Source of the DNA: Lactifluus volemus
Taxonomy: Eukaryota; Basidiomycota; Agaricomycetes; Russulales; Russulaceae
Reading direction: 5' to 3'
Assembly: GCA_022376515.1 (NCBI GenBank)
Contig: WTXI01000012.1
Span: 1 to 64,000, forward strand
Length of the DNA: 64,000 nucleotides
Shown piece after piece: positions 23,691 through 35,600 of this stretch. The first letter of the stretch is position 1, and each line of letters opens with the position of its first letter. The translations under genes and the position numbers were made by a program. The notes beneath the pieces were generated by a model. The model did not search any database and had not been told where the DNA came from. It saw only the letters and a program-made list of their open reading frames with translations.

Positions 23691-23771
23691 TGGTAAGAGG
23701 TCAAGGAGCTGGGTAAGAGGTCAAGGAGCTGAGTAAGAGGTCAAGGAGCTGGTAAGAGGTCAAGGAGCTGA
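23691..23771. repeat. 20-bp tandem repeat, four copies, at the NLR copy 2 end
   Basis: Four units of GTAAGAGGTCAAGGAGCTG with one- or two-base variants lie exactly where receptor copy 2 loses homology with the other copies. They provide its altered C-terminus (residues after NWAMV, then a stop at 23701). The other copies end with YVHSSSK or a close variant. This is a rearrangement junction between the array and the LINE sequence. Confidence 0.8.
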
Positions 23772-25752
23772 CCATAGCCCAATTTAATCCATACACAAAT
23801 TTTGAGAGATCTACCTCCGTTCTATGTTTTCCAGAAACCCAGACTGTCTTAGCTTTATGAAGGTATGGCCGGTGAATCGGAGGAATCCACAAAAGGAGTT
23901 CTTTATCTTCTCCATACATCCATCCATCACTATCGACTGGGAACTTCTCCGTAAAGTGGCCTTTCTCAATATTTTCTGCTCTGAGCTTCCCTACATGAAT
24001 CGTGTGATCTCGTAAGGTCAAGGTGATAGGCTGCCAATTTAAAGTAGACGCACCAGAGTTAGTCAATTGGGTGGGTCCGGTAGACGAGCACACAACATTC
24101 AGTCCAATTGTAGCATCCCACATGCGAATCGTGCAATCTTCTGAGGCCGAAATGATCCGCTGCCCATCTGGTGTGAATGCAACGGACCAGATATATTCTG
24201 TGTGTCCAATAAAAGGGCCCGCTACAGCCACCCCTGTTGCAGAATCCCACAAGCGAATCGTGCGATCTCCCGAGGCCGATGCAATTTGCTGCCCGTCTGG
24301 GGAGAATGCAACAGAGGTGACTTGACCAGCGTGTCCAGTAAAAGGGCCTACTAGTACTTGTCCTGTCACAGAATCCCACACACAAATCTCGCGACCTCCC
24401 GAGCCTGAGGCTATTCGCTGCCCATCAGGTGAAAAAGCAAGAGAAACAACTAAGTTAGTGTGACCAGTAAACGGGCCCGCTACGTCCTCTCCTGTCGCAG
24501 CACCCCATACTCGAATTGTGAGGTCATTAGAGGCAGACGCGATGCACTTCCCGTCCGGCGAGAACGCAACAGAGTTCACCTTCTCAGTGTGTCCAGTAAA
24601 CGGGCCCATTAAAACCTCTCCCGTCATGGCATCCCACACGCGAACTGTGCAATCTTTCGAGGCCGACGTGATGCATTGTCCGTCCGGCGAGAATGCAACA
24701 GACTCGACTATATCGGTATGTCCGGTAAACGGGCCCGCTACAATATTTCCTGTCGCGGAATCCCACACGCGAATCGTGCGATCTCGCGAGGAGGAGACGA
24801 TCTGCCGCCCGTCAGGGGAGAATGCAACACAAATGATCCAATCGGTGTGACCAGTAAATGGACCTGCTGTGACCTCTCCTGATGCGGCATCCCACACATA
24901 GATTGCGCAATCTGTAGAGGCTGAGGCTATCCGTTGCCCATCTGGTGAGAGTGCAACAGAAAGGATAGATTGGGTATGTCCGGTAAATGAGCCCCCTGCC
25001 TCTTCTCTTCTAGCATCCCACACACAAACCGTGCGATCTGCCGAGGCCGAGGCAATGCACTGCCCGTCTGGCGAGAGTGCAACAGAAAATATTGAGTTGG
25101 TATGTCCAGTAAACGGGCCTGCTATGATCTTCCCTGTTGCCGATTCCCACACGAAAATCGTGCGATCATGCGAGGCTGAGGTAATGTGCGACCCGTCCGG
25201 TGAGAATGCAATAGAGTAGATAATCTTGGTGTGTCCAGTAAATGGGTCGGCTACGACCTGTCCTGTTGCGGAGTCCCACACACAAATCGTGCGATCGTCC
25301 AAGGCCGAAGTGAGGTGCTTCCCATCCGGTGAGAATACAACACACTTAACCGGTTCAGTGTGTCCAGTAAACGGGCCCACTACGATCTCTCCGGTTGCAG
25401 CATCCCACATGCGAATCGTGCAATCTTTAGAGGCCGAGGCGATACATTGCCCGTCTGGTGAGAATGTAACACAGTAGACCTCGTTGATGTGTCCAATAAA
25501 CGGGCCTGCTACGACCTCTCCAGTTGCGGCATCCCACACGCAAATTGTGTCATCGGCCGATGCTGATGCGATTCGTTTCCCGTCAGGCGAGAATGTGACA
25601 GAGAAGACATAATTGGTGTGTCCCGTAAACGGCCCCGTGACAGTTTCCCCCGTTGTTGCATCCCACACCCGAATCGTGCCATCTCGCGAACCTGATGCGA
25701 TCCGCTGCCCATCTGGCGAGAATACAACAGACTCGACTGGTCCGTCATGTCC
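23701..25752 (-). pseudogene. Severed WD40 propeller of NLR copy 2
   Basis: This is the 3' part of copy 2, downstream of its premature stop at 25753-25755. It is open over its whole length and encodes 13 WD40 repeats: the unit equivalent to the third repeat of copies 1, 3 and 4 is absent. The conserved tail with DGWMYGEDKELLLWIPP follows. The last residues are replaced by translation of a 20-bp tandem repeat. Without readthrough or an internal start it is not translated as part of the receptor. The open frame suggests the stop is recent. Confidence 0.8.
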
Positions 25753-28700
25753 TCAAATTGTCATCTCCAATGCTGGCCAATCAGATAACTGTCCGCGTGT
25801 CAAAAACAATGTGTGGGGGAATAGGCGAATGTGGTGCTGGACGATGCGGGAAGAGGATGGTGCAAAAGGGAGAGCAGATATATATATGTGCGGGACACTT
25901 CTTGATATCGCCATCCCGAAGTACCGCACAAAAGCGAACGCGTCATTCACGAATGCCAACATATCCGAAACCTCTGATTGGAATGATTGCTGTAATTGTA
26001 GCCAATAGTCACTACATGTGGTATAACGTGATACGATGCGCCTACCTTCCACTGATCAGACCGTAACCATGTGTTCAGAGATCCCAGTGCTCGTGATCCA
26101 AGACCGACGCTATTCTTGACGCTAAGAACTTCCAACCAAAAAAGGAATCTTGTCTCAAATAGCGATCGAACTTTCGGAAATAAGTCCTCTTCAATACCAT
26201 GAGGTTCTAGATGATCACCCCAGAAAACGCACGCATAGGACAGAACAGGTGGAACATATTTGGCAATTCGAGATTCGAGATTTGGCACGTCCCTGTTGGC
26301 AACGTATGACGATTCGAGTTTGCAAATGTTGAATTTGAGATCATTGAGCATTAATCCAAGGCAGGAATGTGCCAGCCGACGGTGAGACTTGCCAAGATCG
26401 ATGTGAAATTCCCCACTCTTCTCATCCGCAAGGAAGTCACAAAATGAAGTGTGGAGAGGGACGATTGGGAGGGTATCGTCGGATGAGGTCACGTTACTGA
26501 GAAGTGAGCCGAGGTGACCGAGCATCTCAACAACGCAATCAGAATCCTCGGGATCAGGATCCTCCAGGTCATCCTTGGGTGCATGCTGTCGCAGAGTAGT
26601 CAAAGAACGGATCGAAAGCGGCACCGTCGCAGCGAAAAGCTGTCCCATCACAGACCGAAATAGTGTCTGTGCTGCAACCGGCTTGAAGTAGCCTTCCAGA
26701 ACTTCTCTGTACAGCTGGTCCAACGGATCCTGTCCATCCCGACCTCGTGAGTGTCCCAACAGACGCTGAATCACCTGTTTCCTGCTGAACCCAAAGCTAG
26801 GAGGTGGCCTATTTATCAACCCACATCCAACGGCTGCCCACTGAAACAAGCCTTCCGCCGCCTCTGCCAGTCTGGCTCCATGTCGTTCGAACAAGTCCAA
26901 GGGGAGTTCGCTCTCGAGATACAACAGAATATCTTGCTCCGTCTTGGCAGCTAGTTTCGGATCGTCCATGTAGAGGGTGCGTGCGGATAACGTGTTACAA
27001 AATACATGTTCGATTTCATTTTCCGGCCTCGAGGTGATGAGGATGCGAAAGTTCGATGGCAACTCGAACAGATGTTGAGCAAGAAACTTGTGTAAGCCGT
27101 TTGGGCGAATTACATCCCCGCTCTCATCCAACGCATCGATCACAATAAGAATTGGATCCCGAAGCTGAACGTGCTTGACCGGTTCGAGAAGGAGCCGTTC
27201 GAAAAGGGTGCGATAGTGTCGAGTGCTACAAAGAGATGGATCATTCTTGAGCACCCTCCCGAGGGCGAGTTTGAATGGAGGATAGCGATTGGAGAGATCC
27301 CGAGCAAGTGTCGTGAACAGCTGGTGAGCCTCGTCTTTGGAGCCCTCCTTCCGTAGAAAGGCGAAGTAAGAGCCGAGGTGCTTGTTTTCTAACCTGCGGG
27401 CGACTTCATGGGCAATCGAAGACTTTCCTGTGCCGGCCTGGCCGAGGAGCACAAGTCCACGTTGAGATTCTCGATTCTCGACCCAATTGATGATATGGTC
27501 CAAGAAATCTTGTTGTGTGCCCGGAAGACAGCGCCTGTCATCTCCAAATCTCCAGCCCCCTTTATAAGGCAATTCTCTTATTTTTGAGTCGAGTTCTTTG
27601 TCCCCTCATCAGATCGACCATTCGACGATCCAGACGATCAGGATTACGTACCAGATTCCAGCACAACGCCCCCAGTGATAACAGTAGTACCTGCGAGAAA
27701 ATTATCTCGCAGTCGAGTAAGGTTCGTGCGGTAGTCATCGATTTTCGCGTCCACTTGGCGGACCACATTCTTCAAAGTCTGCTTTCCTAAATCAAATATT
27801 TATTGTCATGAATGACCACAAAGAGGTAAAGAAGACGTACCGACATTCACGTCCTCCGCATACGATATGATAAATTTGGCACATTCCGAGACGCACTCTA
27901 GCATCTCATCCAGGATTTTCGGTTGCGTAGACTCCGGGTCCATGTTCCTTAAGAGGTCCGCCTTCTTCGCAAAGTCGAATGCATCCAGTATTGCTTGAAG
28001 TAGTGTTCTGACGTTGTCATCACGCTTCAACTGGAGTAGCAAAGTCTGACCGCAGGTGAAAAAAAAAATTGGATTATGAATATCCTCCTCCAGAGAATGG
28101 AGACGAACCTCGGGAATCTTTGAGAGCAATTTCCATGCTAACTTTGCATGCGGGAACAACTGAACAGCAGTTTAGCAAGGGATACCCAAAACCCATCATG
28201 ATGTTAGTCATACTTCAGCAATCGGGTTGACAGTGTCCATCACTTGCTTCACAATATCAATGGCTGTCTTCCACGCTTTGATCGTATCCATGGCTTCCAT
28301 TGCTTCTTCAGCACGACCAAGAGTACTTGACATCTCCGACTGGCTGACTACTGCTGGTCTCACAGGAGTATCACCCTCAGTGGGAAGGTCAAGTGTCTGG
28401 GATAAAGGAGATAGAGAGACGGCAACTGCCATGGGTTGCCTGGATCCATGAATTAATTGGATAGAAGGACGTACAGGATCTCCTTCAGCGGCAGAATCGT
28501 CCAACTCTGTCGTCACAGGATTCGATGTAATGACTGCCGTAGTTAGAGAGGAATCAGCATTTGTGGACACGGTGATCGTCAAAAGTGTATCCGGCATCGT
28601 TGAATGTCTACCACGTCCATCAGCACTGTTAAAAACTATATCAAGTTCTACATGAAGGACGCTCAGCAAGATGCATGATCAAGGATCCGAAGAAGTGAAC

Positions 28701-29230
28701 GAACTGCATCGGGCTTCACAGGATATCTCCTTCTGCCCGAGAAGCATGTCTTTCCGCATGGTCCTCTTTGCATATAGAGATACTGTAATTTGAGAGAGCG
28801 GTTGTACGACACTGCACAGGAGTCAATTGGACATTGAAACGCGTATATGAGATTTCTCACAATGTGTCGACTTTCTCATTCCATTCGACGTGCTGATCAA
28901 CGCTTTGTATAGATCGTGTCTGCCATGTATTCTCCCCGCTTGTCAATGTAACGTAAAACCGTCTCTCTTTCCCTGGGAGGGATTTCAGAGGAGGAAGATT
29001 ACGCGCCCTGAGGACTGACAGAGAAAAAGTTCAGTACTTATCGGTGCAACATGACCAAAAATATATACCAGTTACTTCGAGCTGAAGTACGCTCAGTTGT
29101 GTTTTGGTGACTTGATCGCTGATCAAGTAGCTATCTTAGCAAATATGGAGATGAAATGGAAGTGACTGGTGTACCCGATTCGGGATGTTTGAGGATCTGG
29201 GCTGGAGTAATGGTTAACACCGGATGACAT
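25753..29230 (-). CDS. NLR copy 2: truncated C2-NACHT protein ending before WD40
   Basis: Exons: 29175-29230, 29069-29118, 28861-29014, 28705-28811, 28214-28647, 28109-28159, 27841-28045, 27652-27786, 26046-27595 and 25989 down to the stop at 25753. The product is about 992 residues: C2 domain (first 170 or so), helical region, then NACHT with Walker A and B as in the other copies. The stop is TGA where the others have CGA (Arg of TIRGHD), a C-to-T change in a CpG on the coding strand. The protein would keep the NTPase but lack the sensor propeller. The 63-nt intron between exons 6 and 7 is open and divisible by three. It may be a non-functional allele or a functional NACHT-only form. Confidence 0.75.
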
Positions 29231-29974
29231 CGGGTGTGAGAGACTTTGACATACGAGTTTTGTTGTGCGAATGACATCGAAGTGAGAAGTTGAGATTGAG
29301 ACGACCACTGGCCTGCACTCGTTAAGCGCTTCAGTTCGTCATTTGGAACAAACAAAACAAAAGTCAGAAAAAAGGCGCTGGTGTAAGCGCTGGTGATCCC
29401 CTGTTGAGTTGGGGCAGGTTCGAAGTTAGTTCACTAGGAGGGGAACTTAACGTGGAGACCTCTCAAGGTCTATCGATTCTTCTCTTTCCTTCAGCTGCTA
29501 GTCAGGTTACGCCTTTCTTTGTTCTTAAAGAGGTTGAGTTGGAATTTCGGTCACTTGTCAATATGTCGCAGGGACCTCGAACCTGGTGTTGATTCCAACT
29601 TCGATCCAACTATAAAATGCCAATTATTTGCTGAAGCTCGTCTTGGGAAGAGAGTTATGTTGGGTGAGAATGATCTTATTTTTCCGCACTTTTTTTTGAA
29701 AGCGCTAGCACTTATTCTCAAGTACCTCAGGTCACTTACTACAATATCAATATTTGCGATCAGCGCTACCTAATCAAGCTGAAGTTGACTCAGGTACCGG
29801 AGTAGTAGTAGGAACCAACAGAATCAAGTCGTGTAACCTTTTTCGCGTGTTTGAGTCATGTGCATCCTCACCTTCGCACACTGGTCGCAGTGGCAAGACA
29901 CCGTCGGATGTTCAAACTGATGTGAGTCATGTGACCTATGGCTCGATGCTTACGGCAATGTGAACGCGTGAACA
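29231..29974. promoter_or_regulatory. 5' flank of NLR copy 2
   Basis: Upstream region conserved with copies 3 and 4, containing AT-rich and pyrimidine-rich stretches and no supported gene. The ORF at 29404-29592 is also open in copy 4's spacer side (44083-44325) but shows no recognisable domain and is probably fortuitous. Confidence 0.35.
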
Positions 29975-31132
29975 CAAAACGCCACGTCCACAGCCCCCTT
30001 CACAGACCTGCCAACATTTCTAGTACGTCCACAGACGCCTCTCGGACCGCGTCACCATCTCTCGCCTCAATGGAATCAGAGACCCTCATCCCTTGCTTCC
30101 CAACTCTTCTGTTCTTGACGACCTACCCGCCAGGCTAGCGTTCCACCACCGACTCCCACACCTTCACCCAGTCAGCTGCCACCACCGCCTTCGTCACCTG
30201 TCCAAGTGGTGATCTCGCAAAATGACCATGATGTTTTGATACGCCTCAAGTTCTTCATCACCTCGAAAACACGCTCCTAGAACTGTCTCTCTACCAAAAG
30301 AGAGTGCATCTAGACAGTGGCCCGGGAATTTGAAGGGGGCCAATGTACGTGTTCAGTAATATGCTCCCGATTGAGGAGGTGCCTTATTGTGAACACAACC
30401 TCCGACAATCTCGGCTTCTCTCCTCCGGGTTTTCTTTCCTGTATTTCAATCTCTCAAACCCACAGATATGCTACAGGCTTCCGCAACAGCCGTGCTCAGG
30501 CCAATGAAAAGAACGGAACTAAGCTCGCTCCTGCTCAAGGTTACTGGTACGTATATCTATTATCGTGCTCCGATAAGGATTAAATCACTTTCCCTGCAGT
30601 CCTCAGAGCGCACAATCTCCCTTCAGTGCGTCGTTGACAGCATCTCCCTCGAAGCCAGGAAACATTGAAAAACTTGGCAATATCCATCGCTGCCAGATGC
30701 TTGAGGGAGTTGTGTGGAGAATCGTCGTGTGCTCTAGGGCATGTTTTCTCTATACATGGAATGTACCCGCATCAGAGCACTGGACAAAAGAAATGTATGC
30801 GTATGCGTGTATATGCGTGTGTGCGATGTACGACGGGCAACTTGCAGCTTTGTCCGAGTCGTTCCTGTTTCGTCTCTCTTTCCCCGAGAAGATTGTGTGC
30901 TATTCGGTTGCTTCGCGACTTCTCAAACTCGATTGGAGAAGAACCGTGATCGGTCTCCAGATGGTCCTCAGCTTTCCTAACGTACAAACATGTGATCATC
31001 GTCGGCCATCTCCATCTCAAGACCGGCCACCCCGGGCCATCGGTTACAGGTCTCAACGCTTGATATGTCCCTCAAACCATCTGCATACAATTCTTACGGC
31101 AATTCCGTCCGCATAGTTGACTTCTAATAGTC
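29975..31132. repeat. Inter-NLR spacer, copy S3 (partial)
   Basis: Collinear with about 1470-2665 of S1. The first 1.4 kb of the spacer is absent, as in S4. It is interrupted after TCTAATAGTC by a poly(T) tract at 31133, and the expected continuation (TGCTTGTTATATGAG in the other spacers) does not reappear. It carries the unoccupied TA site of the transposon found in S2 and another copy of the degenerate C2-like start. Confidence 0.75.
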
Positions 31133-32162
31133 TTTTTTTTTTTTTTTTTTGGAAAGCACTTTTTATTTGGGAGTTATTAATAACTAAATCGCTAACTACC
31201 TAAATAAAGTTACCTTGCTTGCAAGGTATCAATGCGGTCAAAAATCGACCGTGTGCCTTGCAGATTCAGCAAATTCTATTGGTCCGGATCATTTCCGATC
31301 TGTCTTCTGATTGGCAGATCTACACAATAATGTCTCCATTTGGAGTTTGATATTCATAATTTGATATGCTTACGTTATCTTTCTAATTGAGATAATTGGG
31401 ATACAGTATGGCTGTCTGTGCGATATACTCATAGTATATTGTCACCTACTGTACACACACAGCACACAAACTTTGATGACAACATAGGCTGTCAATATAA
31501 CTTAAATTGAAGTGCTTATAATCTGAGAAAGTAAGGCCTGGGGTTCATTCACCAAGGTAGTGCCAGAGTGGCACATGCAGGGGGCACCAAGGGGAGGTAT
31601 CAGAGGGGGAGGGGACTTGGGTGACGGGTTGCAGCGGTGGTGCCCCGCAATGGCGGCATCAGGACAGCAGCAGCAGTGGGGTTAGGGGGTGGCGGCGGCA
31701 GCGGCGGGTAGCAGCAGCAACAATGGGGCAATGGGGGCGGCATTTGGGTAGCAGCAACAACAGTGGGGTAGTGGCGGCAGTGTCGGGGTAGCAGTGGCCA
31801 CGGCAGCAGTGGCAATGCGAGGGGGACCCAGGCTGCCGGGCAAAACTTTGGGGAGACATCACACGAGTGCCCCAGTCGCAGGCGTCAGGCATCGGACAGT
31901 CGCAAAAGCACCCTCAGAGCCAGCAGGTGGGGGAGGCGATCCCTCAAAGGGGATGCAGGGGGACGATTGGAAAAGGAAAATCAAAGAAAATTATGACACA
32001 CCAGCATGTACCATGCTAACAAGAAAGCAGTGACGACAGGGGGCGGGCAATGGTGGCGACAGAGATGACATGAGAGAGGAGGTGAAGATGGTGAGAGAGG
32101 GCACGAGAGAGGGTGCGAAGACGATGACAGCAGATGCGAGAGGAGGCAGAGTAGGGCAGGTG
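31133..32162 (-). mobile_element. Poly(A)-tailed insertion (minus) and G-rich repeat, left of Copia
   Basis: An 18-nt T run at 31133-31150, preceded on the minus strand by AATAAA about 15 nt away, marks the 3' end of a retroposed sequence inserted into S3. About 0.4 kb of AT-rich DNA follows, then G-rich DNA with GCAGCAGTGGGG-like units (31560-32162). The G-rich part resembles the core of the element at 12300-13461 and continues beyond the Copia insertion at 37472-37620. No target duplication was identified for the poly(T) insertion. ORFs in the G-rich part are low-complexity artefacts. Confidence 0.45.
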
Positions 32163-32620
32163 TGGTGTCGAAAACGAGAGTGAAGACGCGGCAAATGAAC
32201 ACGCGCGCGGGAGCGGAACGAGCGGGAGAGGCGGCGCAGAGCAAAAAGAATGTGGGACGCGTCCTTGATCCCCCCAGTCTCGTATTTTGGTTTTTAACTA
32301 GTCTAGTGTGTGTGCTACGAACTGAATGGATTTAGTGCCAAGACGGCCGCTCGATCTTAGTGTGCACGAGGCGGGGCATTGCCATGTGCTCGGGTGAACT
32401 AAACTATGCTAAGGTAAAAGGGAATTTGTCTGTAGAAAGTGAATGGTATCGTAATGGGCGGCTGTGGGCGCCCGCCCCCAACGAGGAGCAGGCGTTGTCC
32501 ACGCCGGCGGGCCCTCAGGGAGCCGCGGGCGTTGGCAATCCCGTCTCAGGGTCCCAGCGCACGCTGCACGCCGTTCTCGGCTGTCAGCCCCTCTTCGTGC
32601 CCGATTCGATTTCCCCAACA
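32163..32620 (-). repeat. Copia 3' LTR
   Basis: A 458-bp direct repeat of 37009-37466. The gag-pol stop codon at 32546 lies inside it, so the frame reads about 25 codons into the LTR. A purine run, GCGGGGGAG on the minus strand at 32621-32630, abuts its inner edge as the plus-strand primer tract. Confidence 0.93.
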
Positions 32621-35600
32621 CTCCCCCGCGAGCGCCGTCTGTCCTTGATGGATTCCGAGTCCGGTGACGTGCCGCGTGACCTTCCAGGCCGGTAGCGCTT
32701 TCGTGAGGATGTCGGCTGTCATGTCATCGGTGGGGCAGTAGATTAGGGATAACTCCCCCGCACTGATAACTTGCCGGATAAAGTGGAAACGAATGTCGAT
32801 GTGCTTGGTCCTGGCTCGGTAGTTATCATCTGTAGCAAGCTTGAGGGCTGCCTGGTTGTCACAGTAGATTATAGTTGAATTAACGATAGGAGTGAGTAAC
32901 TCTCCTTTGAGGCGGCGAAGCCACGCTGCCTCTTTTGCAGCGTGGGTCGCCGCCACGTACTCTGCTTCCGCTGTCGATAAGGTTACGATCTCTTGCTTTC
33001 GGGATCGCCAGGAGATCGCCCCTCCGTCGATAAGAAACGCGTATCCGGAGATCGCGTGGCGGTGCGGCTGCGATGCGCCATCCGCGTCCGTGTACCCCAA
33101 GAGGTCGTGCTGCTCACTGCCGTAGGTGAGTTCGTGATGTCGCGTTCCCGATAGGTAGCGCAGGACGCGCTTTACCGCGTCCCAGTGCAGCTCCCCCGGA
33201 TTATCGAGGAACTGTGAGAGCGTCGAGATCGCAAACGAGATGTCGGGGCGCGTGGCAACTGCGGCGTACATCAGACTGCCGATCGCCTCTCGATAAGGTA
33301 CCTTTCGCATGTGGGCAGCTTCTGTCTCATTAGAGGGGCAATCATCTTTGGAGTAAGATGTGTTAGGGATCATGGGTGAATTTTGAGCTTTGGCATCAGC
33401 CAGGCCATATCTCGCAACAATTGACTTGATGTACTCTGACTGCGAGAGGGAGATGGTGTGCGCGGTGCGATCTCGGGTGATCCGGATACCGAGGAGCCAG
33501 CTGATCGGCCCCAAATCGGTGAGGGCGTAGCGCGCGTGGAGCTGCGCCTTGTATCGCCTCATTAGCTTGCTCGAACTGCTGGTGATGATGCAATCATCGA
33601 CGTGGACTGCGAGGATCAGGACATCGTCCTTCTCCTGCGCTCGGAAAACGCCCGGATCGGCTTGCGTGACGCGGAGGCCGAGGTCGTTGAGCGCGCGCGT
33701 GAGGGTGTCGTACCATCGACGCCCGGCCTGCTTGAGCCCGTAGAGGGACTTCCGCAGCCGTTTCACGCTGCCTGCGCTCTCCTCGAAGCCTGGGGGTTCC
33801 TGCATGTAGATCTCCTCCTCCTCCCCTAGCTCACCATTTAGGTAAGCACTGTTAAAGTCGAAAGTATCTATGTCCCAATCGTATCGCGCAGCGATCGCGA
33901 GGATGGTCCGGATACTAGTTAGTTTTGCGACGGGGGAGAAGGTGTCGAAATAATCGACGCCGTAGATTTGAGTGAATCCGCGCGCAACGAGGCGCGCTTT
34001 GTATTTGTCGATCGTGCCGTCGGCCTTACGCTTGAGTCGGAAGACCCACTTGCTGCCGACGACATTTTTGCCCTTGGGGTAGGGGACCGTTTCCCAGGTG
34101 CCCGCGCGTTCGAGCGTTTCGATTTCGCGTTCCATCGCCCGTTGCCACTCGGGCCAATCGGGGCGGGATCGCGCCTCGGAGACAGAGCGCGGGTCGCCGT
34201 TTGCGTCGTGAGCTGCCGCGGCCATCGTCATGTCGATCTCGGCATGGAATGCCATCTCCGCGTAGCTGGGTTCTTCAGGTGCTGTGGCAAAAGACTCGTT
34301 AGCTGAGTCTGTTCCACGCTGGGAGAATGTCACCCGGCGCGCGTGCCCTCGGAGACTGATTCCTGGGGCATCTTCTTCGTTGGGGGTTTGCCCAGCTAGG
34401 GATAGCTTGGCTATCCGCGCAGATCGTCGGGGCGGCTCGGGTCGTGGTGCCGGCGGCGGCTTCGTTTTTTTGGGTGCTCGGGGCAGCTGCGATGGCGGCG
34501 GTGCTTGTTCCGGCGGTGTGATCGGTGGTGGTATTGCATGGTCGTCGTATGCCGCTTGGTCCGGAGCCTCGGCATTGTCGTCTGGTGGTTCCGGGGTCGG
34601 GTCGACTTCCGGAGCGCCGGCGTCGGGTTGTTGCGCTTGGGGCGTCGGGATGGCGGTGGGCTGGATTTTCGGGGCTGTGACTTGGGTTTGGGCTTGTGTT
34701 TGAGCTTGTGGTGGAGGTGGTGTGTATAGTGTCACTGTGTCAGAGGTGAATTTTACATCCCTTTCAACTGAGATGGGATTTGGGTGCTTCTCTGGCCAGT
34801 AGATCCTGTGGGCATGAGGACTTTCTTTGTCATAGCCCACCCAATGTGCTGGGAGGCCCCGGGCATCTAGTTTGGAGCCTTTGAGGTTGCGGACCCAGAC
34901 GCGTTGGCCCCACTCGGGGACACCGGCTAGGTTCGGCTTGCGCCCGTGGAGGCGTTCGTGCGGGGTGATCGCGCCTAGCGCGCGGGTCGATGATCGGTTT
35001 TTCAGCCAGATAGAGTGCTGGAGGGCCTCTCCCCAGAGGGTTTTGGGAAGTCCGGAGTGGTGGAGTATCGCTCGGACGCGTTCTAGGAGACGCCGGTTGA
35101 GCGACTCCGCGATCCCGTTGTGCTGCGGGGTGTCGTGGGTCGTGAGCCGTTGTTCCGTCCCCTGCTCTCGGAGGAACGCCTTGAGGTTGTTGCTCATGTA
35201 CTCGCCCCCCCGGTCGGAGCGGAAGCGGCGTATCGACGCGCCGTGCTGCGTGCGCGCCCATGCGGCGAATTCTTTGTAGGCCTCGAATGCCTCTGACTTG
35301 GCCTTGAGGGTTCTGGCCCAGGTGTAGCGAGAATAGTCGTCAGTAAAGGTGATATAGTAGCGTTTCCCACCAATACTGTTGTCAGGAGAGGGGCCCCAAA
35401 CATCAGAGTGGACTTCTTCTCCAAAGGAAGTGGCAGGTGGGGCTTGTCTTTCAGGCTTGATCACCTTCCTAGTCGTCTTAGCATAGTCACATGAGTTACA
35501 AGAGAAGGGGGATCCTTCATCAATGAGGTCTATTCCCTGGATGGAGTTGTGTCGGATGAGCGAGCGCAGAGTGTCGACGCTGACGTGGCCCAGGCGACGG

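Noticed and set aside
31600..32695. ORFs in the G-rich repeat and in the Copia LTR, repeated at 37206-37530
   Set aside because: The LTR copies repeat because the LTR repeats, and the others are low-complexity frames without conservation.
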